Shown in pieces: positions 25,612-33,237 of a DNA stretch of 46,564 nt. The stretch's first letter is position 1. Each line of letters starts with the position of its first letter. The position numbers and the translations under genes are program-made. A model generated the notes under the pieces. That model did no database searches, was not told the DNA's origin, and saw only the letters and a list, made by a program, of their open reading frames with translations. This DNA is from Billgrantia desiderata (GTDB lineage: Bacteria > Pseudomonadota > Gammaproteobacteria > Pseudomonadales > Halomonadaceae), in the NCBI GenBank assembly GCA_011742915.1, contig JAAQTN010000042.1, positions 1-46,564 on the forward strand, read 5' to 3'.

Positions 25612-26241
25612 ATGAGCGAAATCATATTCAGTTCGTTACCGGGCATCGCCTCGACCCTGGAGACGCTAGCCGGCCGCCCTGGCCATCGGCGGCGGCTGGC
25701 CTCCGGGGAGATGCTATTCCACGCCGGGGAGCCTGTCGCCTCGGTGTACGTGATCCTGTCCGGTCAGGTGCGGATGATGCGGATGAACCAGACGGGAGCG
25801 GAAGTGACCGTCGACCGCGCCGGCCCCGCCCGCTGGCTGGCCGAGGCTTCGCTGTTCGCAGCGCGCTACCATTGCGATGCAATGGCCGACACCGAGGCCT
25901 TTCTGCTCAGCTACCCCAAGGCCGCCGTGGTCGAAGGCATGCAGCGGCAACCGGCGCTGGCGACCGAGCTCATGATCGACCTGGCCCGGCGGCTGCATGA
26001 GGCGCGCCTGCGCATCGAGATTCTCAACATACCCCGTGCCCAGGAGCGCCTGCTCGCCTATCTGCAGGCGCACGCCAGCGGAGAGAACGCGGAGTTTACG
26101 CTGCCGGGTAGCTGGAAAGCCCTGGCAGGTGAGATCGGGCTGACGCACGAGTCGGTCTATCGCGCGCTGGCACAGCTTCAGCGCGAAGGAAGGGTTCGGC
26201 GCGAGGGCCGGCAGGTCTGGTTAGCGCCTCTACAGAGCTGA
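25612..26241 (+). CDS. Crp/Fnr-family regulator
   Basis: 209 residues from ATG 25612 (MSEIIFSSLPGIASTLETL). Residues about 30-120 are the cyclic-nucleotide-binding-like beta roll (LASGEMLFHAGEPVASVYVI, LSGQVRMMRMNQTG). The C-terminal winged helix contains WKALAGEIGLTHESVYRALA, LQREGRVRREGRQ. There are no FNR-type cysteines at the N-terminus, so it is not an oxygen-sensing iron-sulfur protein. The spacing to the divergent Spy/CpxP-like gene (60 bases) suggests that it regulates that gene. The effector molecule is unknown. Confidence 0.88.
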   Translation: MSEIIFSSLPGIASTLETLAGRPGHRRRLASGEMLFHAGEPVASVYVILSGQVRMMRMNQTGAEVTVDRAGPARWLAEASLFAARYHCDAMADTEAFLLSYPKAAVVEGMQRQPALATELMIDLARRLHEARLRIEILNIPRAQERLLAYLQAHASGENAEFTLPGSWKALAGEIGLTHESVYRALAQLQREGRVRREGRQVWLAPLQS

Positions 26242-26259
26242 GGATGTGGCGTACGCCCT

Positions 26260-26649
26260 TCACTTCAGCCGTTCAAGCCGCCCCTTGCGCTTGACGATGT
26301 TCCTGTAATCCCACTGAATGTCGCGGGATTTGCCGAGCCAGCGCTCGAGGTCGTCGACGTTGACCTGCTCGACGGCGGTGTAACGGGCTTCCGCGGCCTT
26401 GAAGCTGCCCTCTTTCTGCAAACTTTCCTCTTCGAAGGATTGGCCGCTCCAGAACAGCAGCCGCACGCAATGCTTGAGCTTCTTGTAGCCGACTATCGGG
26501 TTGTCATCGAGGAACCAGACAGGGTGGGCATGCCACACCTTGCTCTCGGCCTCGGGCAGGTGGCGTTCGATGGTCTCGGCCAGGAGGTCGCAGATGGCTT
26601 TGTCGCTGGGCTCCTGCCGCTGGTTGTAGTCGAGGATGTCAGGATGCAT
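26260..26649 (-). CDS. DUF1801 domain protein
   Basis: 129 residues from ATG 26649 (MHPDILDYNQRQEPSDKAIC). The DUF1801 features are SKVWHAHPVWFLDDNPIVGY and VRLLFWSGQSFEEE, and the protein ends KRKGRLERLK. Its start overlaps the end of the upstream Crp/Fnr gene by 11 bases, so the two are co-translated. The upstream 18 codons of the open frame belong to that overlap and are not part of the protein. The function is unknown. Coupling to a Crp/Fnr protein is the only clue to its role. Confidence 0.83.
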   Translation of the reverse strand: MHPDILDYNQRQEPSDKAICDLLAETIERHLPEAESKVWHAHPVWFLDDNPIVGYKKLKHCVRLLFWSGQSFEEESLQKEGSFKAAEARYTAVEQVNVDDLERWLGKSRDIQWDYRNIVKRKGRLERLK

Positions 26650-27238
26650 CCTTCTCCTCCATCTGCCGAAGCTTGATGCGTGCCTTGATTCGGCTGAGGG
26701 CAACGGGCGTGACTCTAACGTAGCCTGCTATGTCCCGATCCGTCACTCGCTCGGCGATGTGCGGGTACTCTTCGATGAAACGCTGATAGCGCTCCTCCGC
26801 GGAGAGTGTGAGCAGGTCGCGCTCACGCGCCTCTTTGCGAAAGCCATAGAGCTCGAAGCCTTTCCGGAGGGCACGCTGCCATTGTGGATGTTTGTCGCCT
26901 AGCTGATCCAGCAGGTGGTATGGCAACGATTCGACCGAAGCCGGGCAAGCGGCAACGGCGCTGAAGCTGGTGACACCGCCAGGCAAAAGGGCGGCAAGAC
27001 TGGTGAAGAACCTGTCTTCGGCAGCGAATGCCTTGACCCAGGCATCGCCGTCGCAGGTTTCGTAGATCATCTTGATGATCCCGGTCTCGACGAAGTAAAC
27101 GTAGGGGCACGCCATGCCAGATAGAAAAAGGGTTTCGCCCGACTCTAGTGTCTTGCGCCGAAGTGAAGGCTCGACGAGATGCCACTCGGGAAGTGGGCAG
27201 CCCGCCAGCCGCTCGAGAATTTCCTTTGCCGCGCTCAC
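26639..27238 (-). CDS. Crp/Fnr-family regulator
   Basis: 199 residues beginning MSAAKEILERLAGCPLPEWH. The beta-roll sensor domain covers about residues 20-120 (KTLESGETLFLSGMACPYVY, FVETGIIKMIYETC). The C-terminal region has RYQRFIEEYPHIAERVTDRD, IAGYVRVTPVALSRIKARI, typical of the Crp/Fnr subgroup with a shorter winged helix. It differs in sequence from the regulator at 25612. It is the first gene of a two-gene unit with the DUF1801 protein. The ligand is unknown and the cysteines do not form an FNR cluster motif. Confidence 0.85.
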   Translation of the reverse strand: MSAAKEILERLAGCPLPEWHLVEPSLRRKTLESGETLFLSGMACPYVYFVETGIIKMIYETCDGDAWVKAFAAEDRFFTSLAALLPGGVTSFSAVAACPASVESLPYHLLDQLGDKHPQWQRALRKGFELYGFRKEARERDLLTLSAEERYQRFIEEYPHIAERVTDRDIAGYVRVTPVALSRIKARIKLRQMEEKDAS

Positions 27239-27327
27239 AACCCCTCACCGCTCATTAACTCAGGTTAACTCTGACCGTACATCACCAAGGGAGGCTGGCG
27301 CCAACTCCATCTCCTGAGACAGGTCAA

Positions 27328-28266
27328 TCACGCCCCAACGATACGGTCCCGCCCGCTCTGCTTGGCCTGATAGAGCCGCCGATCCGCCTGTTCGATCAGG
27401 CTGGCCGGGATCCCCCCTTCCGCCGGGGTAGCGGTTGCCACGCCCATGCTGACGGTAACGAGGTGAGAGACGTCGGAAGCGCGATGCGGGATGGCTGCAT
27501 CACAAAGGGCGGCTCGGCAGCGCTCTGCCACCTGACAGGCGGCTTCCAGGTCTGTTTCCGGCAAGACGAGAGCGAACTCTTCGCCGCCAAAGCGTGCCAG
27601 CAAGTCGCGAGGCCGCGCGGCAGCGGTACTTACGATTTGCGCAACCCGGCGCAGGCAGTCGTCGCCGGCGAGATGGCCGTAGTAGTCGTTGTAGAGCTTG
27701 AAGCAGTCGATATCGATCATGATGAACGAGAGCGGCAGGCCGGCACGCTTGGCGCTGGCCCACTCCGACTCCAGCACGGAATCGAGCAGGCGCCGGTTGG
27801 CAACACCGGTGAGGCCGTCCTGATACGAGAGCTCCTCGAGTTCTCGTTGCAGCCGCATCAGTTTCTCTTCGTTCTTCTTGCGCTCGCTGATGTCGAACAT
27901 GAAGCCGACCAGTGCCTCGACTTCCCCGGCATCGTTGCGTACCACGTGCACGACATCACGAATCCACACGTAGCTGCCATCGGCCTTCAGGGCGCGATAG
28001 TCCGCCTCGTGATCGACCCCCGCCTTGCACTGCTCGACGCAGAAGCTGACTACCCACTCCCGATCCTCCGGATGTATGCGATCGGCCCAATCTTCGATAC
28101 CGCCCCAGCTGCGCTGCGACCAGCCCAGCAGGCGCTCGATCTGCGGCCCGATATAGGAGAAGCGCATCGCCTCCCAGTCGATTCGCCAAGGGATGGCCTG
28201 GGTAGACTCCAGCAGTGTTTTGTAGACGGCGGTGTCTACGCTCAACGGCGCGGCATCGTCACTCAT
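27328..28266 (-). CDS. diguanylate cyclase with PAS sensor domain
   Basis: 312 residues from ATG 28266 (MSDDAAPLSVDTAVYKTLLE). Residues about 15-130 are a PAS domain of the PAS_3 type with PAC (WRIDWEAMRFSYIGPQIERL, DGSYVWIRDVVHVV). Residues about 150-310 are a GGDEF domain with the active site GGEEF, in RFGGEEFALVLPE, and LTGVANRR at its start. The enzyme makes cyclic di-GMP from two GTP. No RxxD inhibitory site could be confirmed by eye. There are no membrane helices, so it is a soluble sensor. The ligand of the PAS domain is unknown. Confidence 0.92.
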   Translation of the reverse strand: MSDDAAPLSVDTAVYKTLLESTQAIPWRIDWEAMRFSYIGPQIERLLGWSQRSWGGIEDWADRIHPEDREWVVSFCVEQCKAGVDHEADYRALKADGSYVWIRDVVHVVRNDAGEVEALVGFMFDISERKKNEEKLMRLQRELEELSYQDGLTGVANRRLLDSVLESEWASAKRAGLPLSFIMIDIDCFKLYNDYYGHLAGDDCLRRVAQIVSTAAARPRDLLARFGGEEFALVLPETDLEAACQVAERCRAALCDAAIPHRASDVSHLVTVSMGVATATPAEGGIPASLIEQADRRLYQAKQSGRDRIVGA

Positions 28267-28425
28267 GCGCGTGGGCTCCACTAGGTTGCTATGCGCGTCC
28301 GTGCCGGATCGAACCTTTTCATGACTCAGTGTGCCACAGAGTGAATGCCAGCAGACTAGAAATACCATTAATGGAGGCGATAGTTTTCGCTATGGTGGAG
28401 CTGGTAGCTCCTCTCCCTCGGGATC

Positions 28426-28689
28426 TTACTCGTAGTGGCTCCAGAGCCTGAGCACCTTCACGATTCGTTCGTCTTCGAGCACTTGGTAAACCAAGCGATG
28501 CTGGATATTGATCCGCCGTGAGTAGGCACCTGCAAGATCACCGATGAGTTTTTCAAAGGGTGGCGGTTTCCGGTATGGATCTTGCGAAATCAGTTCCAAC
28601 AGTTCCTGAGCCTTGGACTTCAAGCCGCTTGCGGCCAGTTTTCTTGCATCCTTCTGAGCCTGCTTGGTGTAGACCAATCTCCATGTCAC
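28426..28689 (-). CDS. yoeB: YoeB-type mRNA interferase toxin
   Basis: An 87-residue toxin from a GTG at 28689 (TWRLVYTKQAQKDARKLAA). The YoeB pattern is clear: PFEKLIGDLAGAYSRRINIQ, HRLVYQVLEDERIVKVLRLW and the final SHYE. The family cleaves mRNA at the ribosome. It overlaps the antitoxin stop by four bases (GTGA), so it is translated by coupling after YefM. The usual order, antitoxin first, is kept. Confidence 0.93.
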   Translation of the reverse strand: MTWRLVYTKQAQKDARKLAASGLKSKAQELLELISQDPYRKPPPFEKLIGDLAGAYSRRINIQHRLVYQVLEDERIVKVLRLWSHYE

Positions 28690-28928
28690 CAGTCCAACTC
28701 CCCATCACACTCATCGACGGGTGTCTCCATCCCCTCGCGGATGGACTCCCGCATGCCAGGAACCGAGAGCAGGTACAGTGTTTCTTGTATGGCAGCCCAA
28801 TCTTCTTCTGAAACCAACACGGCCTTGTTCCGTTTGCCCATGATGACAATCGGCTGGTGAGATTCGGCAGTTTCATCTATCAACCGGTACAGGTTGCTGC
28901 GCGCTTCCGTAGCGGTAATTCCGGTCAT
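28686..28928 (-). CDS. yefM: YefM-type antitoxin
   Basis: 80 residues from ATG 28928 (MTGITATEARSNLYRLIDET). The Phd/YefM fold is shown by HQPIVIMGKRNKAVLVSEED and WAAIQETLYLLSVPGMRESI. It neutralises YoeB and represses the operon. I prefer 28928 to the ATG at 28943 because an AGAGGTG-like site precedes it and because MTGITATEAR is the family start. The acidic C-terminus (DECDGELDW) is the toxin-binding part. Confidence 0.92.
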   Translation of the reverse strand: MTGITATEARSNLYRLIDETAESHQPIVIMGKRNKAVLVSEEDWAAIQETLYLLSVPGMRESIREGMETPVDECDGELDW

Positions 28929-28944
28929 GACGCACCTCTGCATT

Positions 28945-28967
28945 CACTACTACACTATTCAGTAGTG
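28945..28967. promoter_or_regulatory. candidate yefM-yoeB operator
   Basis: CACTACT and AGTAGTG form a perfect 7-bp inverted repeat with a 9-base spacer, and a nested ACACTA/TAGTGT repeat adds a second pair. It lies 17 bases before the yefM start. Autoregulatory palindromes at this place are normal for the family. Confidence 0.55.
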
Positions 28968-29012
28968 TACGCCCTCCGGTACGTACGTCAATACGCACGC
29001 ATCCTGTAGAGA

Positions 29013-29675
29013 TCAGTTCGCTCTTGCTGCGCTTCTCCTGAGTACCATATGGGTCACCTTTTCGGTCGCCACCCGCTCTACGCAGCGATAGCCGAGCGTG
29101 CGCATGTCGAGGCCGGTGAACAGGTGCTCCCCGGCGCCGAGCAGTATTGGGGTGACGGCAAGATGAAGCTCATCGACGAGCTGTGCACGCAAGTACTGTT
29201 GCACGGTCGCCACACCGCCGCCGAGACGCATGTCCCTGCCACCTGCGACTTCGCGAGCGCGCTCCAGGGCCGCATGAATACCTTCGGTGATGAAGTAGAA
29301 CGTCGTGCCGTCCGGCATCTCGACGGGATCGCGAGGGTGATGGGTCAATACGAAGACCGGCATGTGAAACGGCGGGTTGTCGCCCCACCACCCCTTCCAG
29401 CCCTCATCCGGCCAGGGGCCGCGTACGGGACCGAACATGTTGCGGCCCATGATCCAGGCGCCGACATTCTCGAAGCCGCGGGTTACGAAATCGTCGTCGG
29501 GGCCGGTTTCTCCGCCCGTCTGGCCCAGCACTCTTCGCTGGAAAGTCGCGGTCGCAAACTGCCAGTCCTGATTCTCCAGACCGTTGATGCCCATCGGATT
29601 TTCCAGGCTCTGCTCGGGGCCGGCGGCAAAGCCGTCCAGCGAGATACTGAAGCAGGAAACGCGTAGCAGGCTCAT
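29013..29675 (-). CDS. dihydrofolate reductase-like protein (RibD C-terminal domain)
   Basis: 220 residues from ATG 29675 (MSLLRVSCFSISLDGFAAGP). The fold is shown by SISLDGFAAG at the start, WIMGRNMFGP in the middle, and MRLGGGVATVQQYLRAQLVD near the end, where GGG binds NADPH. These stand-alone RibD_C proteins are annotated as dihydrofolate reductase family, but their substrates are mostly unknown. It is 85 bases from the NYN-domain gene on the same strand. A second, more distant member is at 41618. Confidence 0.87.
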   Translation of the reverse strand: MSLLRVSCFSISLDGFAAGPEQSLENPMGINGLENQDWQFATATFQRRVLGQTGGETGPDDDFVTRGFENVGAWIMGRNMFGPVRGPWPDEGWKGWWGDNPPFHMPVFVLTHHPRDPVEMPDGTTFYFITEGIHAALERAREVAGGRDMRLGGGVATVQQYLRAQLVDELHLAVTPILLGAGEHLFTGLDMRTLGYRCVERVATEKVTHMVLRRSAARAN

Positions 29676-29758
29676 CGTGGCCTCCGTTGAGTGCGTATCT
29701 GCCAGTAGTCGAACTATCCGCATGGGATTCGACATCCCACCGGCCAGCACGGCCCCCT

Positions 29759-30235
29759 CTATGACAGCAGGAGCCTCTCATCGATGGGCTTGAACTCGTT
29801 GGTGGCGCTCATCAGTGAGTTAGCCGTCAACTGCGGTACGCCATAGACCTCCACCACCTTCCCATGGACTTGTCGGATCTTGTCGACCAGCAGGGCGAAA
29901 TCGCCGTCGCCCGAAACCAGCACGATGACGTCCGCCTGCTCGGCGTACTCGATGGCATCGAGGGTAATGCCGACGTCCCAATCGCCTTTGGCGGAACCGT
30001 CCGCCCTTTGAATGTAGGGCTTCAGCTTCACCTCGAAGCCGATGGCGCGAAGGATGTTCTGAAACTCCTGCTGCTTCCGGTCGCCCCTGTCGATGGCATA
30101 GGCGATGGCCTTGACGACTTCCCTGCCGGCAGTGACTTCGGCCCAGAACTTGTTGTAATCGAAATTGCGCTTATACGCTTGGCGCACCGTGTAGTAGACG
30201 TTCTGGACGTCCACGAATATCGCCACTTTGTCCAT
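29759..30235 (-). CDS. NYN-domain protein (LabA/DUF88-like RNase fold)
   Basis: 158 residues from ATG 30235 (MDKVAIFVDVQNVYYTVRQA). The PIN-like NYN fold has conserved acids in AIFVDVQNVY, GDWDVGITLDAIEYAEQADV and VLVSGDGDFALLVDKI, which together form a metal-binding active site for RNA cleavage. The upstream 112 codons of the open frame overlap other sequence and lack similarity, so they are excluded. Family members act in RNA processing or decay. The specific RNA target is unknown. Confidence 0.88.
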   Translation of the reverse strand: MDKVAIFVDVQNVYYTVRQAYKRNFDYNKFWAEVTAGREVVKAIAYAIDRGDRKQQEFQNILRAIGFEVKLKPYIQRADGSAKGDWDVGITLDAIEYAEQADVIVLVSGDGDFALLVDKIRQVHGKVVEVYGVPQLTANSLMSATNEFKPIDERLLLS

Positions 30236-30400
30236 TGGATAGCCCCATTGTTGTATCGCTCCAGTGACACCAAACGCAGCGCCCTGAGCCAGTATGAACT
30301 GACCCGAGGCGCTTGTGTGCTCTGGTTGCTGCTTTCGCTGACTTACCCGCCAGGCCAGCGGTCCGATGGTTGCGGCACCGTTGCTCACCGGACATGATGT

Positions 30401-30418
30401 CTGAAACCACAGTTTCAG
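30401..30418. promoter_or_regulatory. candidate RpiR operator, regulator side
   Basis: CTGAAACCACAGTTTCAG is a perfect 7-bp inverted repeat around CACA, only 8 bases before the RpiR start and overlapping its AGGAG. The same core, GAAAC-YACA-GTTTC, recurs at 31394-31407 before the transporter gene, so this is very probably an autoregulatory site. Confidence 0.65.
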
Positions 30419-30426
30419 GAGTCGGC

Positions 30427-31275
30427 ATGGCCAGATCCTCGCAGACGCGTTCTTTCCTCGCCCGAGTGCGCAGCGCCCTGCCCTCTCTGCACCCGGCCGA
30501 GCGCCGACTGGGCGAGTTCGTATGCGATTTCCCCGGTGAAATCGCCAGCTACGATGCCCAGGAGTTGGCAAAGTTTGCCGGGGTCTCCAAGGCGACGGTG
30601 TCGCGCTTCGTACGCCGGCTCGGCTACGAGAGCTACGAGGCGGCGCGCAAGCACGCCCGCGAGGAGCAGACCACCGGCTCGCGCCTCTTCCTGCAGAGCG
30701 CGGCCCTGGAGCCGGGCGAGCGCTCTCTGGCGCTCAATCTCGACCAGGGCAAGGACAACCTTGACCGGACCTTCTCGGCGATCATCCAGGCGCAGGTGGA
30801 CGCCGTGGCCCGGGCCATCCTCGACGCCCGCAAGACCTGGGTCATTGGCTTTCGCGCCAGCCACCCTTTCGCCGACTATCTGCGCTGGCAGCTCACCCAG
30901 GTGGTGGAGCAGGTGGTCAGCCTGCCCGGCGGCGGCGAGACCCTGGGCGAGCACCTGGTCAGCGTGCGCCCGGAGGACTGCGTGATCGTCATCGGCCTGC
31001 GTCGCCGGGTGGCGATCACCGAGCAGGTGCTGGCCGAAGCCCGTGAGAGCGGCGCCCGGGTGCTCTATATCACCGATGAGGGACTAGCCCCGGACCCCAG
31101 CGTCACCTGGCACTTCCGCTGCTGCACCCTTGCCGCCGGGCCGCTGTTCAACCACACCGCCGTCATGGCGCTCTGCCACCTGCTGGCCATGCGCACCATC
31201 GAGCTTGCCGGTGACGACTCGCGCCGCCGCCTGCGCCGTATCGAGACGCTGAACGATAAGCTCGAAGAACTGTAG
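30427..31275 (+). CDS. RpiR-family transcriptional regulator
   Basis: 282 residues from ATG 30427 (MARSSQTRSFLARVRSALPS) with AGGAG just upstream. The N-terminal helix-turn-helix is ELAKFAGVSKATVSRFVRRL, preceded by LHPAERRLGEFVCDFPGEIA. Residues about 130-260 are a SIS phosphosugar-binding-like domain (TWVIGFRASHPFADYLRWQL, PEDCVIVIGLRRRVAITEQV). RpiR proteins sense small metabolites. The two matching palindromes (30401 and 31394) argue that it controls itself and the TRAP-racemase operon that follows. Confidence 0.9.
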   Translation: MARSSQTRSFLARVRSALPSLHPAERRLGEFVCDFPGEIASYDAQELAKFAGVSKATVSRFVRRLGYESYEAARKHAREEQTTGSRLFLQSAALEPGERSLALNLDQGKDNLDRTFSAIIQAQVDAVARAILDARKTWVIGFRASHPFADYLRWQLTQVVEQVVSLPGGGETLGEHLVSVRPEDCVIVIGLRRRVAITEQVLAEARESGARVLYITDEGLAPDPSVTWHFRCCTLAAGPLFNHTAVMALCHLLAMRTIELAGDDSRRRLRRIETLNDKLEEL

Positions 31276-31393
31276 GAAGACGGCACCATCCTGGCGCATG
31301 GCGCTACCAATCTGCACACTTTCCGGGCAAAAAAAGAAACACCCGCGCGGCGGACTAATAGGCAATTCTGGAGTAATTGGCTGTTTTCGTTAT

Positions 31394-31407
31394 GAAACTA
31401 CAGTTTC
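31394..31407. promoter_or_regulatory. candidate RpiR operator, TRAP side
   Basis: GAAACTACAGTTTC, arms GAAAC and GTTTC around TACA, lies 136 bases before the dctP-like start. It matches the core of the palindrome before the RpiR gene. Two near-identical sites bracket the intergenic logic of one regulon. Confidence 0.6.
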
Positions 31408-31542
31408 TTGAATGCGATGGCATGAAATTTGGATCACTCAAGGCGACTGCCGCCGCCTGAACGCGGCGGGCCGACACCGCCACCTGGCGCCCAGCGGAGC
31501 CGTACTCCCTCCCAAGGTGCCACCGATGACAGGACCAAGACC

Positions 31543-32580
31543 ATGCTGAAACGTACCGCTCTGGTAACCGCCGTCTCCGCCGCCCTGATGGCCTCCGCCG
31601 CCCAGGCCAGCGCGCTGTCGATCCAGGTGCTGGGCCAGCCCGCCGGCTCCGGCCTGATCGCCCAGCAGAAGGAGCAGCCCTTCTTCACCAACCTGGCGGA
31701 AAACACCGGCCTGGATATCACCGTGCAGTACCTGCCGGTGGACGTGGCGGGGGTTCCCGACACCGACGGCCTGCGCGTGCTACGTTCCGGTCTCTTCGAT
31801 ATCGTCTCCCTGCGCGGCCCCCAGGTGAGTCGCGATGAGCCCTCCATCCTCGGGCTCGACCTGATCGGGCTCAATACCAGCTTCGAGGCCGGCCGTGAGC
31901 ACGTCGCCGCCTTCTACGATTACGTGGACAACCGCCTGCAGGAGCGCTTCAACGCCAAGCTCTTGGGCACCTGGCCCGCCGGCCCCCAGGTAATCTTCTG
32001 CCGCGGCGAGATCGGCGGCCTGGATGACCTGCGCGGCAAGCGCGTGCGCGTGGGCGACCAGAGCGCGGCCAACTTCGTCGGCCAGCTCGGCGCCACCGGC
32101 ATCTCGATGCCCTTCGGCGACGTCCAGCAGTCGCTCTCCCGCGGCGTGATCGACTGTGCCATTACCGGCCCTGCCTCGGCCAACTCCGGCGGCTGGCCGG
32201 AAGCCACCACCACGGTGTTGCCCATCGCCTTGCAGCTGGCCATCAACGGCTACGCCATCAACCTCGACACCTGGAACAGCATGACCGAGGAGCAGCAGAC
32301 CCAGCTCGAGTCGGCCATCGCCGAGCTGAGCGACGAGATCTGGACCTACTCCGAGGAGCTCTATGAAGACGCCATGCGCTGCAACGCCGGCGAGACACCC
32401 TGCGAGTACGGCACCCTCTACTCCCTCACCGAAGTGCCGGTGACCGAGGAGGACCTGGCCAAGGTGGCCGCCGCCGTGGAAGAGGTCTCCCTGCCGATCT
32501 GGGCTCGCCAGTGCAATGCCGCCGCTGCGGACTGCGAGGACGTGTGGCGCGATACCGTCGGCCAGAAGCTCGGCCTCTGA
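31543..32580 (+). CDS. dctP: TRAP transporter substrate-binding protein, DctP family
   Basis: 345 residues from ATG 31543 with a clear signal peptide (MLKRTALVTAVSAALMASAA then QASA). The mature protein has the DctP fold: LRVLRSGLFDIVSLRG, IFCRGEIGGLDDLRGKRVRV and FGDVQQSLSRGVIDCAITGP, where the arginine and acidic residues usually hold a carboxylate ligand. It works in the periplasm and delivers its ligand to the two membrane subunits that follow. The ligand is probably an organic acid or amino-acid-like compound, because an Asp/Glu/hydantoin racemase-type gene ends the operon. Confidence 0.92.
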   Translation: MLKRTALVTAVSAALMASAAQASALSIQVLGQPAGSGLIAQQKEQPFFTNLAENTGLDITVQYLPVDVAGVPDTDGLRVLRSGLFDIVSLRGPQVSRDEPSILGLDLIGLNTSFEAGREHVAAFYDYVDNRLQERFNAKLLGTWPAGPQVIFCRGEIGGLDDLRGKRVRVGDQSAANFVGQLGATGISMPFGDVQQSLSRGVIDCAITGPASANSGGWPEATTTVLPIALQLAINGYAINLDTWNSMTEEQQTQLESAIAELSDEIWTYSEELYEDAMRCNAGETPCEYGTLYSLTEVPVTEEDLAKVAAAVEEVSLPIWARQCNAAAADCEDVWRDTVGQKLGL

Positions 32581-32595
32581 GCCCGGGAGGTGACG

Positions 32596-33237
32596 ATGAC
32601 GATCTATGCTCGCATTCTCGGCATGCTGTTTGGCGCCATGATGCTGCTGCTCGCCCTGCTGATCACGGTGGAAACCGTGATCCGCAAGGCCTTCTCGATG
32701 TCGCTCGGCGGGGTCGACGAGCTGGGAGGCTATGCCATTGCCATCGCCGCCCCGCTGGCGTTCTGCGTGGCCATGGTCGAGCAGTCCCATATCCGCATCA
32801 ACCTGGTGCACATGCGCCTGCCCTTCAGGGTGCAGGCGGTGCTCAACGCCCTGGCCGCCCTGACCCTCGGGCTGCTGGCAGCCTTTCTGCTCTACTTCAC
32901 CATCCAGACCGTCCAGGACACCCGGCTCTACGGCTCCATCGCCCAGACGCCGCGGGCCACGCCGTTGATCTACCCGCAGACCGTGTGGCTGATCGCCATG
33001 GTCGCCTTCACCCTGGCCGCCGCGGTGCTCACCGCCCAGGCCATGGGGCTGCTGGCGAAGGGCGACTGGAAGGCGCTCAACCGCCGCTTCGGGCCGAGTT
33101 CGACCCAGGACGAGCTGGCAGCGGAGCTCGAGGACCTCAAGCAGCGCGAACAGCAATCGGACGAGCCGCTGCTCGACGAGCCGCAGGCGGATGAATCCCC
33201 TACCGGCGACCCGGCGCGCAAAGGAGGCCAGTCATGA
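32596..33237 (+). CDS. dctQ: TRAP transporter small permease, DctQ family
   Basis: 213 residues from ATG 32596, with GGGAGG upstream; a GTG at 32590 lies in that site and is rejected. Four membrane helices are visible (ILGMLFGAMMLLLALLITVE, YAIAIAAPLAFCVAMVEQ, LNALAALTLGLLAAFLLYF, TVWLIAMVAFTLAAAVLTA), with the typical segment EQSHIRINLVHMRLP between the second and third. A 45-residue acidic C-terminal tail (EDLKQREQQSDEPLLDEPQ) is longer than usual. It overlaps dctM by four bases. Confidence 0.9.
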   Translation: MTIYARILGMLFGAMMLLLALLITVETVIRKAFSMSLGGVDELGGYAIAIAAPLAFCVAMVEQSHIRINLVHMRLPFRVQAVLNALAALTLGLLAAFLLYFTIQTVQDTRLYGSIAQTPRATPLIYPQTVWLIAMVAFTLAAAVLTAQAMGLLAKGDWKALNRRFGPSSTQDELAAELEDLKQREQQSDEPLLDEPQADESPTGDPARKGGQS

